NCBI RefSeq assembly: GCF_019904175.1
Contig: NZ_CP061913.1
Location: forward strand, 1,240,001-1,304,000
Direction: 5' to 3'
Length of the DNA: 64,000 bases
Origin: Dactylosporangium vinaceum
GTDB lineage: Bacteria > Actinomycetota > Actinomycetes > Mycobacteriales > Micromonosporaceae
Under the pieces are notes generated by a model, which was not told the origin of the DNA, did not search any database, and worked only from the letters and a program-made list of their open reading frames with translations. Positions 26,701 through 38,700 of the stretch are shown piece by piece; the stretch's first letter is position 1, and each line of letters starts with the position of its first letter. The translations under genes were made by a program, and so were the position numbers.

Positions 26701-29700
26701 TCCGCGGCGGGCGCGGGGTGATGCCGGCGAGGGCGTCGAGCACCTGGGTGCGGATCGCCTCGACGTGCGCCGAGTGGGAGGCGTAGTCGACGGGCACGAC
26801 CTTCGCGCGGGCGCCCTCGGCCTTGATCGCGGCGACGAACGCCTCGACGGCCGCGCGGTCGCCCGACACGACAGTGGTGCGCGGGCCGTTGCGGGCGGCG
26901 ATCGAGACGGTGGTGGCGCCGGCGAGCCGCGCGGTCACGTCGGCCTCGGGAAGCTCGATCGAGGCCATGGTCCCGGTGCCGGCCAGGGCCGTGATCGCCC
27001 GGCTGCGCAGGGCCACGACACGTGCGGCGTCCTCCAGGCAGAGCGCGCCGGCGATGTACGCGGCCGCGATCTCGCCCTGGGAGTGCCCGACGACCGCGTC
27101 CGCGCGGACGCCCGCGGCCTGCCAGTGCGCGGCCAGCGCGACCATCACGGCGAACAGCGCGGGCTGGACCACGTCGACCCGGTCGAGCGACGGCGCGTCC
27201 GCGCGCTGTTCGATCACGTCGAGGAGGGACCAGCCGGTGTGCGGGGCGAGCGCGTCGGCGCACTCCGTGAGCCGGGCCGCGAACGCCGGTGAGTGCTCCA
27301 GCAGGTCGCGGGCCATGCCGGGCCACTGGGAGCCCTGGCCGGGCAGGACGAACGCGGTCCGGCCCGGCCCGGCCTCGGCGACGCCCGCGGTCACGGCCGG
27401 GTGCGGGGCGCCGCTGACGAGCGCGGCCAGCCCGTCGCGCAGCTCGGCCGGGCCGGAGCCGACGACGACCGCACGGTGCTCGAACCGGGCCCGGTGCGCG
27501 CCGAGCGCCCGCCCGGTCGCGGCCGGGTCGTCCCCGCCGGCACCGAGCATGCGGCCGGCCAGGGCCCGCAGCGCCGCCGGTGTCCGGGCCGACAGCGGCC
27601 AGGCGACCGGGCCGGCCGCCTCGGGGGTGGTCGCCTCGGGAGTGGCCGCGTCGGGGGCCTGCTCCAGCACGATGTGCGCGTTGGTGCCGCTGATGCCGAA
27701 CGACGACACCGCCGCCCGCCGCGGCCGCCCGGTCTGCGGCCACGGCATCGCCTCCGCGAGCGGGGCGACGGCGCCGGCGGACCAGTCGACGTGCGGGGTC
27801 GGGGCGTCGAGGTGCAGGGAGGCCGGCAGCGAGCCGTGCCGCAGCGCCTGGACCATCTTGATGATCCCGGCGACGCCCGCGGCCGACTGGGTGTGGCCGA
27901 TGTTCGACTTGATGGAGCCGAGCCGCAGCGGGCGGTCGGCGGGGCGCTCCCGGCCGTAGGTGGCCAGGAGCGCCTGCGCCTCGATCGGGTCGCCGAGGGT
28001 GGTGCCTGTGCCGTGCGCCTCGACCACGTCGACGTCGGCCCCCGTAAGCCCGGCGTCGGCGAGTGCGGCCCGGATGACCCGCTGCTGTGCGGGGCCGTTG
28101 GGGGCGGTGAGGCCGTTGCTGGCGCCGTCCTGGTTGACCGCCGACCCGCGGACGACGGCCAGCACGCGGTGGCCGCGGCGGCGCGCCTCGGAGAGCCGTT
28201 CGAGCAGGACCAGGCCCGCGCCCTCGCCCCAGCCGGTGCCGTCGGCGGCCGCCGCGAACGGCTTGCACCGCCCGTCGCCGGCCATCCCGCGCTGCCGGCT
28301 GAACTCGACGAAGATGCCGGGCGTCGACATGATCGTGACGCCGCCGGCCAGGGCGGCCGTGCACTCGCCGGCCCGGATGGCCCGGGCCGCCAGGTGCAGC
28401 GCGACGAGCGACGACGAGCAGGCCGTGTCGAGAGTGATGGCCGGCCCTTCCAGGCCGAGCGCGTAGGACACCCGGCCGGACGCGACGGAGCTGGTGGTGC
28501 CGGTGAGCAGGTAGCCGTCGACGCCGTCGGTCGCGGCGCCGACCCCGTACAGCTGGGTCGCGAGGCCGACGAAGACCCCGGTCCGGCTCCCGCGCAGTGA
28601 CGTCGGGTCGATGCCGGCGTGCTCGATGGCTTCCCAGGCGGTCTCCAGCAGTACCCGCTGCTGCGGATCGGTCCCGAGCGCCTCTCGCGGGTTGATGCCG
28701 AAGAACGCCGCGTCGAACCCGGTCGCGCCGGCGACGAAGCCGCCCTGGTCGACGTACGTGCGCCCGGGGAGGCCCGGCTCGGGGTCGAAGATGGCGGCGA
28801 CGTCCCAGCCGCGGTCGTCGGGGAAGCCGCCGATCGCGTCGCGGCCCTCCGCCACGAGCCGCCAGAGGTCGTCGGGGTTGGTGACGCCGCCGGGGTACCG
28901 GCAGGCCATGCCCACGATCACGACCGGGTCGTCGGCGTCGGCGCGGCCGTCCGGGTCGTCCGCGCCGCGCGCGGGCGCGTCCTCGGCGGGCGTCTCCCGG
29001 GTGAGGCTGCTCAGGTGGGCGGCGAGGGCGTCGACCGTCGGATGGTCGAAGACGAGCGTCGCCGGCAGCGCGGTGCCGAGCGCGGCGGTGAGCCGGTTGC
29101 GCAGCTCGACGGCGGTCAGCGAGTCGATGCCGAGCTCGTGGAACGGCCGCCCGGTGTCGATGCCGGCCGGTGAGTCGTGGCCGAGCACGGCGGCGAGCTC
29201 GGCCCGGACCAGGTCCCGCAGCGCGTCCGCGCCCAGCTCGGCCGGTCGTCCCCCGGCGCGGTGGCCGCTGCGGCGGGCCCCGCCGGTCAGGCCGTGCAGG
29301 ATCGGCGGGAGGTCGGCCGGCGCCGCCGCGCGGAGGCGGGCCCGGTCGAGGTGCGCCGCGGCGAGCGCCGGGCGGGGGTCGGCGAGCGCGGCTTCGAGGA
29401 GCTCGAGGCCCTCGGCGACGTCGAGCGCGAGCAGGCCGGAGCGGGCCAGGCGCTCGGCGTCGGCGTGGCCGAGGCCGCCGGTCATGGCGCTCGGCCCGGC
29501 CCACAGCCCCCAGGCGATCGACGTGGCGGCCAGCCCGGCCGCGTGCCGCTGATGGGCGAGCGCGTCGAGGAGGGCGTTGGCGGCCGCGTAGTTGCCCTGG
29601 CCGGGGGCGCCGATGAGGCCGGCGACGGAGGAGTACAGGACGAACGCGGCCAGGTCGCTGCCCCGGGTCAGCTCGTCGAGGTGCCGGGCGGCGTCGGCCT

Positions 29701-32700
29701 TGGCCCCGAGCACTGCCGCGAACCGCTCCGGCGTGAGCGCGGCCACCGTGGCGTCGTCAACGACCCCGGCGGCGTGGATGACGGCGGTGAGGGGGCGCTC
29801 GGCCGGGATGCCCGCGAGCAGCGCCGCGACCTGCTCGCGGTCGGCGACGTCGCACGCGACGACCTCGGCGCCCAGGTCCCGGCTCAGCTGCGCGGCGCCG
29901 GGCGCGTCCGGGCCCCGGCGGCTGGTGAGGACGAGGTGGCGTACGCCGTGGCGCTCGACGAGGTGGCGGGCCGCGGCCGCGCCGAGCGCGCCCGTGCCAC
30001 CGGTGATGAGGACCGTGCCGTCGGGGTCGATCGGGGCCGGGAGCGTGAGCACGACCTTGCCGACGTGCCGGGCCTGGCTGAGCATCCGGAACGCGTCAGG
30101 GGCCTGCCGCATGTCGAACGCGGTGAGCGGCGGGTGCCGCAGCGCGCCGGCGGCGAACAGCTCGAGCACCGCCGCGAGCATCTCCCCGATCCGCTCGGCG
30201 CCGGCCTCGGTGAGGTCGAACGCGCGGTAGCGTACGCCGGGGTGGCGCGCGGCGACATCCTCCGGGTCACGCACATCCGTCTTGCCCATTTCCAACAGCC
30301 GCCCACCGGGCCCGAGCAGCCGCAGCGACGCGTCCACGAACTCGCCGGCGAGCGCGTTGAGGACGACGTCGACGCGGTCGAAGGCCCGTTCGAAGTCGAG
30401 GGTGCGGGAGCTGGCGATGCGGCTGTCGGGCAGGCCGGCGGCTCGTAGGAGAGGCCATTTGGGTGTACTGGCGGTGCCGTAGACGTCAGCGCCGAGGTAC
30501 TGGGCGAGCTGCGTCGCGGCCACACCGACCCCGCCGGCCGCGGCGTGGACGAGGACGCGCTCCCCGGGCCGCACCTGGCCGAGCTCGACAAGTGCGTAGT
30601 AGGCGGTGAGGTACACGGTGGGGACGGCGGCGGCCTGCGCGAACGTCCAGCCGTCGGGGATCCTCGCCAGGAGCCGGTGGTCGGTGACGGCGACGGGGCC
30701 GTAGCAGTCGGTGAAGACGCCGAGCACCCTGTCTCCGGCGGCCAGGTCGGCGACCCCTGCTCCGACGGCGGTGACGACTCCGGCGCCTTCGTTGCCGAGC
30801 GGAGGGCGATTTCCCGGGTACATCCCGAGGCTGATCAGCACATCGCGGAAGTTCACACCGACCGCGCGCATGGCGACCCGCACTTCGCCCGCCTTGAGCC
30901 CCCGCTCCTCGGCGCCTTCGCCCTCGCCTGTGATCTCGCCTTCGGTCTCGCGGGCGGTGTTGCCTGGGGTCTCGCGCTCGGTGAAGGCCAGGCTGTCGAG
31001 GATGCCGGGGCGCTGGACGGTCAGGCGCTGCCCGGGCGCGGGCGCAGGTAGCGCGGGCGGCCCGGCCGCGACGAGGCGCGGCGTGTACAGCGCCTCCCCA
31101 CGCTGAGCCAGCTGGTGCTCACCGGTCGCCAGGGCCGCCGCAACCGCAAGCCCGATCGCGTCCGCGCGCTCCGTCGCGTCCGCGCATTCGGTCGCGTCCA
31201 TGCACTCCGTCGCGTCCGCGCGTCCGACGGCGTCCTCGAGTTCAGCTGCGTCTGCGCGTCCGATCGTGTTCGGGCGGTCGGCTGAGTCTTTGCGTCCGGT
31301 CGCTTCCGCGCGCAGTGACGCGTCCGGGCGCGGTGTCGCGTCCGGGCGCGGTGTCGCGTCCGCGCGCGGTGTCGCGTCCGCGCGTGGGATCGCGTTTGCG
31401 TTGGGGGGCGGGGCGTCGGTGTCGATGAGGAGGAAGCGGCCCGGGTGCTCGTGCTGAGCGGAGCGGACGAGGCCGTGGACGGCCGCCGCGGTGAGGTCGG
31501 TGACGGGCTCGCCGGGCAGCACCGCTACCGCGCCTCGGGTGACGATCGCGAGGGGGCGCTCGGTGGGGTCGGCCAGGCGCTCCTGCAGTGCTTCGAGGAC
31601 CGCGATCAGGTCGTCGCCCTCGAACACGTCGGCGCGGTCGGTGGCTCGCGCGGAGGCGTCGAAGAGGCCGCCCTCCAACAGCGGCCAGGTGACGCGCAGG
31701 AGGCCGGCGGGTGTGCCGTTGGCCTTGAGCTTGTCGGCGGCGACCGGGCGGGCGACAAGCGCCTCGACAGCGGCGATCGGCGTGCCGTCGGGCGCGGTGA
31801 GGGTGACGGCGACCGCGTCCGGGCCGGCCGGGGCCAGGCGGACCCGCGCCCGCGCGGCGCCGGTGCGGTAGGCCGTGACGCCGGTCCAGCTGAACGGGAG
31901 CCGGACGCCCTCGCCGCTGTCCCACATGCTCGGGTGCAGCGCGGCGTCGAGCAGGGCCGGGTGGATGACGTGGCGCCCAGCTTCGACGCCGGTGGGGAGC
32001 TCGACCTCGGCGAACAGTTCCGGCCCCAGGGTCCAGGCGCGCCGCACACCTTGGAACGCCGGGCCGTACGCGATGCCGAGCTCCGCGATCCGGTCATACA
32101 GCGCCTCGGCGTCGACAGGCTCAGCACCCTTCGGCGGCCAGACCGCGTCCGCGCGCAGTGTCGCGTCCGCGCCCGGCGCCGTGTCCTCGCGCAGCATCGT
32201 GTCCGCACTGAGTGCCGTGCCCGCGTTCGGAGTCGTGCTCGTGCCTCCGCGTTGTGTGGCATCTGCGCCCAACAGCGTGCTCGCGCCTGCGTTCGGCGTC
32301 GCGTCCGCGCCCGGCGTCGCGTCCGCGCGCAGTGTCGCGTCCGCGCCCGGCGCCGTGTCCGTAGTGAATTCCGTGTGTGCGCTGAGCGCCGTGTCCGCGT
32401 TCGGAGCCGTGCTCGTGTCCGCGGGTTGTGCGGCGGATGCGCCCAACGGCGTGCTCGCGCCTGCGTTCGGCGGCGCGCCTGCGTTGTGCTCCGCGCCTGT
32501 GTTCGGCGGCGCGTCCGCGCGTGGTTGAGGGGTGGTCCGAGCGGTGGTGTCGGTGGTCAGGCGGCCGGTGGCGTGCAGGGTCCAGGTGTCGGTGCCGTGG
32601 GGCTGGGCGTGGATGGTCAGGACGCGGGTGCCGTCCTCGGCCGGCGGGTCCAGGGCGAGCTGGAGGCGGACCGCGTCCTCGCCGGCGAGGAGCAGGGGTG

Positions 32701-35698
32701 CGTGCAGCGTCAGTTCGGCCACTCGGGGGCAGCCGGCCCGCTCGCCGGCGTGCAGGGCCAGGTCGAGCAGGGCGGTACCGGGGACCAGGATCGCGTCGTG
32801 GATTCGGTGGTCGGCCAGCCAGGGGTGCAGGGCGGTGGACAGTACGCCGGTGAAGATCCAGCCGTCGGCTCCGGCCAGGGCGACGGCGGCGCCCAGGAAC
32901 GGGTGGTCGGTCGCGGCCAGGCCGGCTGCGGTGACGTCGCCGGTGAAGGGGGCGGTGCGCAGCCAGAACGGGCGTCGCTGGAACGGGTACGTGGGGCGGT
33001 CCCCGGGCGTCGTGTCGCGGACCTCGCCGTGCAGCGCCGACCAGTCGACCGCGTGCCCGGCGTTGTGCACTGCCGCGACGGCCGCCGCGAGCGTCGGCGC
33101 CTCCGCGCGGTCGCGTCGCAGTGCGGCCACCGCGGCCACCGCGGTCGACGCGCCAGGGCCACCGCCGGTGATCGGCGTGGTGGTGCTCAGCGCGGCCTCG
33201 ACGAGGGTGGTGAGCGTGGTGTCGGGGCCGATCTCCAGGAACGTGGTGGCGCCCTCGGCGCGCAGGGTGCGGACGGCGTCCAGGAAGCGGACGGGGCGGC
33301 GGATGTGGCCGGCCCAGTAGGCCGGGGTCTGCTCGGTGCCGTCGGCCGGGCGGCCGGTGACGTCGGAGATGAACGGGGTCTGCGGGGCGCTGAAGGCGAG
33401 ACCGGCGATGGCTCGCTCGAAGGGTTCGACGGCCGGGTCCATGCGGTGCGAGTGGAAGGCGTGGCTCACCCGCAGGCGGGTCGCCTTGCGGCCCTCGGCG
33501 CGCCAGTGGTCGGCCACGGCCAGGATCGCGTCCTCGTCGCCGGAGACGACCACCGCGTTCGGGCCGTTGACGGCGGCGATCTGGGCGCGGCCGGCGTACG
33601 GGAGCAGGGAGGCGGTGGCCTCGGCCTCGGTGGCGTGGATGGCGACCATGGCGCCGCCCGGCGGGAGCTGCTGCATCGCGCGCGCCCGGGCGACCACCAG
33701 CGAGGCGGCGTCGGGCAGGCTCAGGACCCCGGCTGCGTGGGCGGCCGCTATGGCGCCGATGGAGTGGCCGGTGACGAGGTCCGGGTGTACGCCCCACGAC
33801 TCCAGGAGCCGGAACAGGGCCACCTCGAAGACGAACAGCACCGGCTGCGTGAAGCCGGTCTCGTCGAGCCTCGGGTCGTCCGTGGCGAACAGCACCTCCC
33901 GGACCGCCGGGTCGAAGCACGCGCACGCCGCGTCGAGGGCGGCGGCGAAGGCCGGGTAGGTGGCGTACAGCTCGCGGCCCGCGCCCGCGCGCTGGCTGCC
34001 CTGGCCGGAGAACACCATGGCCAGGGCGCCACCCGTGCGGCGGCCGGTCGCGACCGACGGGTGGGTGCGGCCCTCGGCCACGGCGCGCAGCGCGGCGGTC
34101 AGGTCGTCGCGGGTGGTGGCGACGACTGTGGCGCGGTGGCGGTGGTGGGTGCGGCCGGTGGCCATCGTGCGGGCCGCGTGAGGAAGGGCGGCGTCCGGGA
34201 GCGCTTTCAGGTGCTCCAGCCACGCCGCGGCCTGACCACGTAGCGCGTCGGGCTCCGGCGCCGCGAGGGGCCAGAGCAGCGGCCACGCCGGTTCGGTGGC
34301 GTCGGGGTCCGCGGGGGCGGGGGCCTGTTCGAGTACAAGATGCGCGTTTGTGCCGGAAATGCCGAAGGAGGAGACACCGGCTCGGCGCGCGCGGCCCGTC
34401 TCCGGCCACGGGCGGCGGGTCGTCACGGGACGGACGGCGCCGGCCGACCAGTCGATGTGCGGCGAGGGCTTGTCGACGTGCAGGGTCGGCGGGACGACGC
34501 CGTGGCGGAGCGCCTCGACCATCTTGATGACACCGGCGATGCCGGCCGCGGCCTGGGTGTGGCCGATGTTCGACTTGATCGAGCCCAGCCAGAGGGGGCG
34601 GTCGGCGGGGCGGGCGGCGCCGTAGGTGGCGAGCAGCGCGTGGGCCTCGATCGGGTCGCCGAGGGTGGTGCCGGTGCCGTGGGCCTCGACGACGTCGACG
34701 TCCGCGGTGTGCAGACGCGCGGACGCGAGGGCGGCGCGGATGACTGCCTCCTGGGCGGGGCCGTTCGGGGCGGTGAGGCCGTTGCTGGCGCCGTCCTGGT
34801 TGACCGCGCTTCCGCGCAGCACGGCGAGGACGGGGTGGCCGTGCCGGCGGGCGTCGCCGAGGCGCTCCAGCAGGATCAGGCCGGCGCCCTCGGACATCGC
34901 GGTGCCGTCGGCGGACGCGGCGAACGCCTTGACCCGGGCGTCCGCGGCGAGACCGCGCTGGCGGCCGAACTCGATGAACACGCCGGGCGTCGTCATCACG
35001 GTGACGCCGCCGGCCAGGGCGAGCGTGCAGTCGCCGCTGCGCAGGGCCTGGGCGGCCAGGTGGATCGCGACGAGCGACGCCGAGCAGGCGGTGTCGACGG
35101 TGACGGCCGGGCCCTCCAGGCCGAGCGTGTAGGCGATGCGGCCGGACAGGACGCTTGCCGAGATGCCGGTGCCGAGGTACCCCTCCACCTCCTCCTGCCC
35201 CGCCAGCGGCCGCGACAGGTAGTCCTGACCGTTGGTGCCCGCGAACACCCCGACCTTGGACCCGCGCAGGCCGTGCGCGTCGATCCCGGCCCGCTCGAAG
35301 ACCTCCCAGGCCACCTCGAGGAGCAGCCGTTGCTGCGGGTCCATGGCGAGCGCCTCGCGCGGGCTGACGCCGAAGAACTCCGCGTCGAACCGCTCGACGC
35401 CGCGCAGGAAGCCGCCTCCGCGCGCGTAGGTGCGGCCGGCCGCGGACGGGTCAGGGTCGTAGAGGCCGTCCAGGTCCCAGCCGCGGTCGTCGGGGAACGC
35501 GCCCATCGCGTCGCGGCCGCCGGCGACGAGGTCCCACAGCTGCGCGGGGGTCTCGACGTCGCCGGGGAAGCGGCAGCCCATCGCGACGATGGCGATCGGC
35601 TCCCGGTCGCGGGACTCGGCGTCGCGCAGGCGCTGGTTGGCCTGCTGGAGCTCGGCGGTGGCCCGCTTGAGGTAGTCGCGCAGCCGGTTCTCGTTCAT
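23756..35698 (-). CDS. Type I PKS, modules F1 (malonyl, DH-ER-KR) and F2 (methylmalonyl, DH-KR)
   Basis: This bimodular PKS has 3,980 residues. The ATG at 35698 begins [13 protein letters not shown], a docking coiled coil, with AGGTGG eight bases upstream. F1: KS (Cys207), AT (GHSIGA near 646, HAFH near 748, malonyl), DH (His near 967 in [10 protein letters not shown], Asp near 1252 in HPALLDAAL), ER ([11 protein letters not shown] near 1725), KR (GGTGALG near 1897; VDD, B-type; Tyr near 2034), ACP (Ser near 2193). F2: KS (Cys near 2427), AT (GHSQGE, YASH near 2972, methylmalonyl), DH ([10 protein letters not shown] near 3168), KR (IDD, B-type), ACP (Ser near 3851). The C-terminus [13 protein letters not shown] is a docking tail. 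Expected output: F1 adds a saturated two-carbon unit and F2 a methyl-branched alkene. F1 carries two large repeat insertions. The stop overlaps the start of module G. Confidence 0.96.
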   Translation of the reverse strand: MNENRLRDYLKRATAELQQANQRLRDAESRDREPIAIVAMGCRFPGDVETPAQLWDLVAGGRDAMGAFPDDRGWDLDGLYDPDPSAAGRTYARGGGFLRGVERFDAEFFGVSPREALAMDPQQRLLLEVAWEVFERAGIDAHGLRGSKVGVFAGTNGQDYLSRPLAGQEEVEGYLGTGISASVLSGRIAYTLGLEGPAVTVDTACSASLVAIHLAAQALRSGDCTLALAGGVTVMTTPGVFIEFGRQRGLAADARVKAFAASADGTAMSEGAGLILLERLGDARRHGHPVLAVLRGSAVNQDGASNGLTAPNGPAQEAVIRAALASARLHTADVDVVEAHGTGTTLGDPIEAHALLATYGAARPADRPLWLGSIKSNIGHTQAAAGIAGVIKMVEALRHGVVPPTLHVDKPSPHIDWSAGAVRPVTTRRPWPETGRARRAGVSSFGISGTNAHLVLEQAPAPADPDATEPAWPLLWPLAAPEPDALRGQAAAWLEHLKALPDAALPHAARTMATGRTHHRHRATVVATTRDDLTAALRAVAEGRTHPSVATGRRTGGALAMVFSGQGSQRAGAGRELYATYPAFAAALDAACACFDPAVREVLFATDDPRLDETGFTQPVLFVFEVALFRLLESWGVHPDLVTGHSIGAIAAAHAAGVLSLPDAASLVVARARAMQQLPPGGAMVAIHATEAEATASLLPYAGRAQIAAVNGPNAVVVSGDEDAILAVADHWRAEGRKATRLRVSHAFHSHRMDPAVEPFERAIAGLAFSAPQTPFISDVTGRPADGTEQTPAYWAGHIRRPVRFLDAVRTLRAEGATTFLEIGPDTTLTTLVEAALSTTTPITGGGPGASTAVAAVAALRRDRAEAPTLAAAVAAVHNAGHAVDWSALHGEVRDTTPGDRPTYPFQRRPFWLRTAPFTGDVTAAGLAATDHPFLGAAVALAGADGWIFTGVLSTALHPWLADHRIHDAILVPGTALLDLALHAGERAGCPRVAELTLHAPLLLAGEDAVRLQLALDPPAEDGTRVLTIHAQPHGTDTWTLHATGRLTTDTTARTTPQPRADAPPNTGAEHNAGAPPNAGASTPLGASAAQPADTSTAPNADTALSAHTEFTTDTAPGADATLRADATPGADATPNAGASTLLGADATQRGGTSTTPNAGTALSADTMLREDTAPGADATLRADAVWPPKGAEPVDAEALYDRIAELGIAYGPAFQGVRRAWTLGPELFAEVELPTGVEAGRHVIHPALLDAALHPSMWDSGEGVRLPFSWTGVTAYRTGAARARVRLAPAGPDAVAVTLTAPDGTPIAAVEALVARPVAADKLKANGTPAGLLRVTWPLLEGGLFDASARATDRADVFEGDDLIAVLEALQERLADPTERPLAIVTRGAVAVLPGEPVTDLTAAAVHGLVRSAQHEHPGRFLLIDTDAPPPNANAIPRADATPRADATPRPDATPRPDASLRAEATGRKDSADRPNTIGRADAAELEDAVGRADATECMDATECADATERADAIGLAVAAALATGEHQLAQRGEALYTPRLVAAGPPALPAPAPGQRLTVQRPGILDSLAFTERETPGNTARETEGEITGEGEGAEERGLKAGEVRVAMRAVGVNFRDVLISLGMYPGNRPPLGNEGAGVVTAVGAGVADLAAGDRVLGVFTDCYGPVAVTDHRLLARIPDGWTFAQAAAVPTVYLTAYYALVELGQVRPGERVLVHAAAGGVGVAATQLAQYLGADVYGTASTPKWPLLRAAGLPDSRIASSRTLDFERAFDRVDVVLNALAGEFVDASLRLLGPGGRLLEMGKTDVRDPEDVAARHPGVRYRAFDLTEAGAERIGEMLAAVLELFAAGALRHPPLTAFDMRQAPDAFRMLSQARHVGKVVLTLPAPIDPDGTVLITGGTGALGAAAARHLVERHGVRHLVLTSRRGPDAPGAAQLSRDLGAEVVACDVADREQVAALLAGIPAERPLTAVIHAAGVVDDATVAALTPERFAAVLGAKADAARHLDELTRGSDLAAFVLYSSVAGLIGAPGQGNYAAANALLDALAHQRHAAGLAATSIAWGLWAGPSAMTGGLGHADAERLARSGLLALDVAEGLELLEAALADPRPALAAAHLDRARLRAAAPADLPPILHGLTGGARRSGHRAGGRPAELGADALRDLVRAELAAVLGHDSPAGIDTGRPFHELGIDSLTAVELRNRLTAALGTALPATLVFDHPTVDALAAHLSSLTRETPAEDAPARGADDPDGRADADDPVVIVGMACRYPGGVTNPDDLWRLVAEGRDAIGGFPDDRGWDVAAIFDPEPGLPGRTYVDQGGFVAGATGFDAAFFGINPREALGTDPQQRVLLETAWEAIEHAGIDPTSLRGSRTGVFVGLATQLYGVGAATDGVDGYLLTGTTSSVASGRVSYALGLEGPAITLDTACSSSLVALHLAARAIRAGECTAALAGGVTIMSTPGIFVEFSRQRGMAGDGRCKPFAAAADGTGWGEGAGLVLLERLSEARRRGHRVLAVVRGSAVNQDGASNGLTAPNGPAQQRVIRAALADAGLTGADVDVVEAHGTGTTLGDPIEAQALLATYGRERPADRPLRLGSIKSNIGHTQSAAGVAGIIKMVQALRHGSLPASLHLDAPTPHVDWSAGAVAPLAEAMPWPQTGRPRRAAVSSFGISGTNAHIVLEQAPDAATPEATTPEAAGPVAWPLSARTPAALRALAGRMLGAGGDDPAATGRALGAHRARFEHRAVVVGSGPAELRDGLAALVSGAPHPAVTAGVAEAGPGRTAFVLPGQGSQWPGMARDLLEHSPAFAARLTECADALAPHTGWSLLDVIEQRADAPSLDRVDVVQPALFAVMVALAAHWQAAGVRADAVVGHSQGEIAAAYIAGALCLEDAARVVALRSRAITALAGTGTMASIELPEADVTARLAGATTVSIAARNGPRTTVVSGDRAAVEAFVAAIKAEGARAKVVPVDYASHSAHVEAIRTQVLDALAGITPRPPRIAFYSTVTGARLADDALLDAEYWYTNLRQTVRFADAVTALAADGYRLFVEASPHPVLTVPVEQVLDAAGVRATVTGTLHRDRDGRGALLAALGRAYVHGAPVEWGPAAHVDLPTYPFEHTRFWLEPRPGGGSGSGTGHALLTDEVRTADDDRLILTGQVGLATHPWLADHAVAGTVLLPGTAFLDLALHASARAGFDRVDELTLQEPLVLPDREPIRLQVVVSDSAVTIYSARAGEGWTAHATGQLGRGHVTAQVTWLPKDATPLDIDALYPTLEAAGLEYGPAFQGLRAAWRSGDDIYAEVEAPDQAGAFVIHPALLDAALHAMSFVDSAQEVRLPFAWSGVSISNPGPKALRVRLTPLPSGAVALELADGDGNPVGSITTLTVRPAPTTAASSLLDLTWRELSTVDMDAPARDLELIPATWTGDDPTTGARELTLHALELLRSRLDETATGLVFVTTGAVAGPITDLAAAALWGLLRSAQAEHPDRIAILDAEPGTDPQRLHAAARTALAAGEPQAALRGDRLLVPRLARPAAAAPPRTVLDPDGAVIITGGTGTLGRLVARHLVERHGVRHLVLTSRRGLDAPRADALARELGATVDVLACDVADREQVRALLGAVPQRITAIVHAAGTIDDATVTSLTPDRLVGVLRPKVDGAWHLHELTKDLDLDAFVLFSSAAGVLGAPGQANYAAANTFLDGLAEHRRAAGLPAVSIAWGLWAEGTGMTAHLDGTDHRRMRRNGLLPLETADGLGLFDQTLHASGVLLASRLDKPSLRDQATGGALTPPLRDLVQARRTRAAAAGPSLAQRLAGLDAERRRRLVADLVREQVAAVLGHADPRGIDPARAFQELGFDSLTAVDLRNRLNTISGLRLPATLVFDHPSADAIATHLLEQLAPAMPDDTAATAPARETGAEELDRLERLLPALSPDDPGAARLAERLRDLAARITAVATPPVSAVAERLQDASAADLFDFIDEEFGRK
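31140..31420. repeat. In-frame minisatellite in F1 (DH/ER linker region)
   Basis: On the minus strand this encodes a run of short ATPRAD/RADAT-like units ([19 protein letters not shown], then diverged copies with [18 protein letters not shown]). The basic unit is 18 bases (six residues). It interrupts the KR structural subdomain between LLIDTDA and [11 protein letters not shown]. Reading frame is kept throughout. Confidence 0.85.
32130..32530. repeat. In-frame repeat insertion inside the F1 dehydratase domain
   Basis: About 130 residues rich in Ala, Asp, Thr, Gly and Asn sit between the two halves of the DH double hot-dog. A block of about 50 residues (NAGAST...LG, then [16 protein letters not shown]) occurs twice, with smaller GADAT units inside. 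DH catalytic His and Asp lie on either side, so the insertion separates them by over 280 residues. Confidence 0.85.
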
Positions 35699-35713
35699 CG
35701 CGGTGGCCACCTT

Positions 35714-38700
35714 TCAGAGCCTTCCGAGCTCGGAGTCGAGCACGTCGAACAGGTCGTCGTCCGAGGCCGACGCGAGGTCGATCGGCGCGGTCGCGGTGTG
35801 GTCGGCGGTGGTGGTGTCGTCGAAGCGGCGCAGCAGCTCACGCAGCCGGGCGGCGACCTCGTCGCGGGCGTCGCCGGCCGGGTCCGAGCCGGCCAGGGAC
35901 TGCTCCAGCCAGGTCAGCACGGCGAGCGGGTCGGCCGCCTTCGGCCCGGTCACCAGCAGCCCGGCCAGGTGGGCGGCGAGGGCGGCCGTGGTCGGGTGGT
36001 CGAAGACGAGCGTGGCCGGGAGGGGCCGGCCCAGCGCCGTGGCCAGGCGGTTGCGCAGCTCGACCGCGGTGATGGACTCGAAGCCTAGGTCCTTGAAGGC
36101 GGCGCCGTCCTCGACCGGGTCGGCCGGGTCGTGGCCGAGGACCGCGGCGACGGTACCGCGAACGAGGTCGAGCACGGCCCGCCGGCGCTCCGCGTCACCG
36201 AGGCCGGCGAGCCGCTCGACGAGCGCGACCGGGCGCTCCTCGGCCGGCTGCGCGGGCGCGCGGACCAGGCCGCGCAGGAGGGCCGGGAGGGTGCCGTGGC
36301 GGGCCCGCTCGCGCAGCGCTGTCGCGTCGAGGCGGGCGGGGATGAGGGCGGGGTGGTCGGAGTACAGACTCTGGTCCATGGCCTGGAGCGCCTGGGCCGT
36401 GGTCAGCGGGGTGAGCCCGGAGCGGGTGAGGCGGCCGAGGTCGGCACGGCTCAGGTTGTCGGTCATGCCGCCCTGATCGCTCCACACGCCCCAGGCGAGC
36501 GCCACGGCCGGGCGTCCGCGCGCGCGGCGGTGGGTGGCGAGCGCGTCGAGGAACGCGTTGCCGGCGGCGTAGTTGCCCTGGCCGGGGTTGCCGAGGGTGC
36601 CGGACAGCGAGGAGAACAGCACGAACGCCCGCAGCGGGAGGTCGGCCGTCTGGACGTGCAGCTGCCAGGCCGCGTCCGCCTTGGCCCGCAGCACCGCGCG
36701 GACGCGTGGCTCGTCGAGGGTGGTGACGAGGCCGCCGTCGACGACGCCGGCGACGTGGAAGACGGCGGTGAGGGGGCGCTCGGGCGGGACGGCGGCGAGG
36801 AGACCGGCGAGGGCCGCGGCGTCGGCGACGTCGCACGCGACGAGCTCCGCCTCCGCGCCGGCCGCGGCGAGGCCCGCCAGGAGCTCGTCGGCGCCGGGTG
36901 CGGCCGGGCCGCGCCGGCTGACCAGCAGCAGGTGCTTGACGCCGTGCGCCTCGACCAGGTGCCGGGCGACGATCGGGCCGAGGCCGCCGGTGGCGCCGGT
37001 GACGAGGACTGTGCCGCCGCCGAGGTCGCCGGGGCGTTCGACGTCGCCGGCCCGGGCCAGCCGGGGGACGGTGACGGCGCCGGCCCGGACGGCCAGCTGG
37101 GGCTCGCCGGTGCCGACGGCGCCGGCCAGGGCCGCGCGGGAGCGCGGGTCGTCGTCGAGGGCGGCCAGGACGAACTGGCCCGGGTACTCGTCCTGCGCCG
37201 TGCGCACCAGCCCCCACACGGCCGCGCCGGCCAGGTCGTCGGCGGCGCGGGTGGCGATGACGAGCCGGTGCCCGGCCGGGTGCTCCTGGGCCAGCCAGGA
37301 CTGCAGCCGGTCGAGGGTGGCCAGAGTCTGGGTCGCGGCGGCGGTGGCCGGGTCGCCGGGGGCCGGGGCCACCTCGAAGACGGTCAGGTCGGTGGCCGGG
37401 GCGGCCGCGGCGGTGCCGACCCACTCGACCGCGTACAGCGGCTGGGTCTCGGCGGTGTGGATCGGCACCAGGTGCAGCGCCTCGACCCGGGCGATCGGCT
37501 CGCCGGCGGCGGTGGCCAGCAGCAGCGTCACCTCGCGGTCGCCGGTCACCGTCAGCCGCACCCGCGCGGCGGTCGCGCCCGCGCGGTGCAGGGTCACGCC
37601 CTGCCAGGAGAAGCCGGCCAGCGCCGGTGCGTCCTCGCCCGCGCTGCGGGTGGCGCCGATCGCCTGCACGGCCGCGTCGAGCAGCGCCGGGTGCAGCCGG
37701 AACTCCTGACCGGCGAGCGCCTCCGGCAGCGCGACGTCGGCGACGACCGTGTCGCCGTCGCGCCAGGCCGCGCGGAGGCCCTGGAACGCCGGGCCGTAGG
37801 CGAACCCGGCGGCGGCGAGGGTGTCGTAGAGTGCCTCGATGTCGACAGGCGTGCCGGTGCCGGCCGGGAAGTCGGCAACGGGCCCGCCCGGGAGCGGCGC
37901 CAGCGCGCCGGTGGCGTGGTCGGTCCAGTCGGCGTCGGTGCGGGAGCGGATCGTGAGGGCGCGGCGGCCGTCGGGCCCGGGCGCGGCCGCGAGCACCTGG
38001 AGGTCGGCCCGCTCGTCGAGGGCCAGCGGGGCGAGGACCGTAAGCTCGGCGACCTGCTCGCAGCCGGTCCGGGCGCCGGCGTGGAGGGCCAGCTCGACGT
38101 ACGCGCTGCCGGGCAGCACCGCGCGGGTGCCGATCACGTGGTCGGCCAGCCACGGCGTGCCGGTGAGGGAGAGCCGGCCGGTCCACAGCAGGCCGCCGCC
38201 GGGCAGCTCGACGGCCGCGCCGAGCAGCGGGTGGGAGTCGGCGCGCAGCCCGAGCCCGGCCGCGTCGGTGTGCGCTGTCGCGTCGAGCCAGTACGGGCGC
38301 TCGTCGAACGGGTAGCCCGGCAGCGCGGGCGGCGGGCCGGCCGGGGCGGGCCGCAGTGCGGACCAGTCGAGGGGCACCCCGGCCGCGTGCGCCGCGGCGA
38401 ACGAGGCGAGCAGGCGGTCCCGGCCGCCGTCGTCGCGACGTAGCGACTCGAGCGCCGGCTCGCCCAGGATCTGCTCGACGGCGACGGTGAGCACCGGGTG
38501 CGGCGACATCTCGATGAAGCGCCGGTGCCCGGCGGCGTGGGCGGCACGGACGGCCGGGTCGAAGCGGACGGTGCGGCGGAGGTTCTCGTACCAGTAGGCG
38601 GCGTCCAGGGCCACCGGGTCGATCCGCTCGCCGGTGACCGTCGAGTAGATCGCGACGTCGCCGGCGCCCGGCTCCAGGCCGGCCAGCACCTCGGCGAGGG

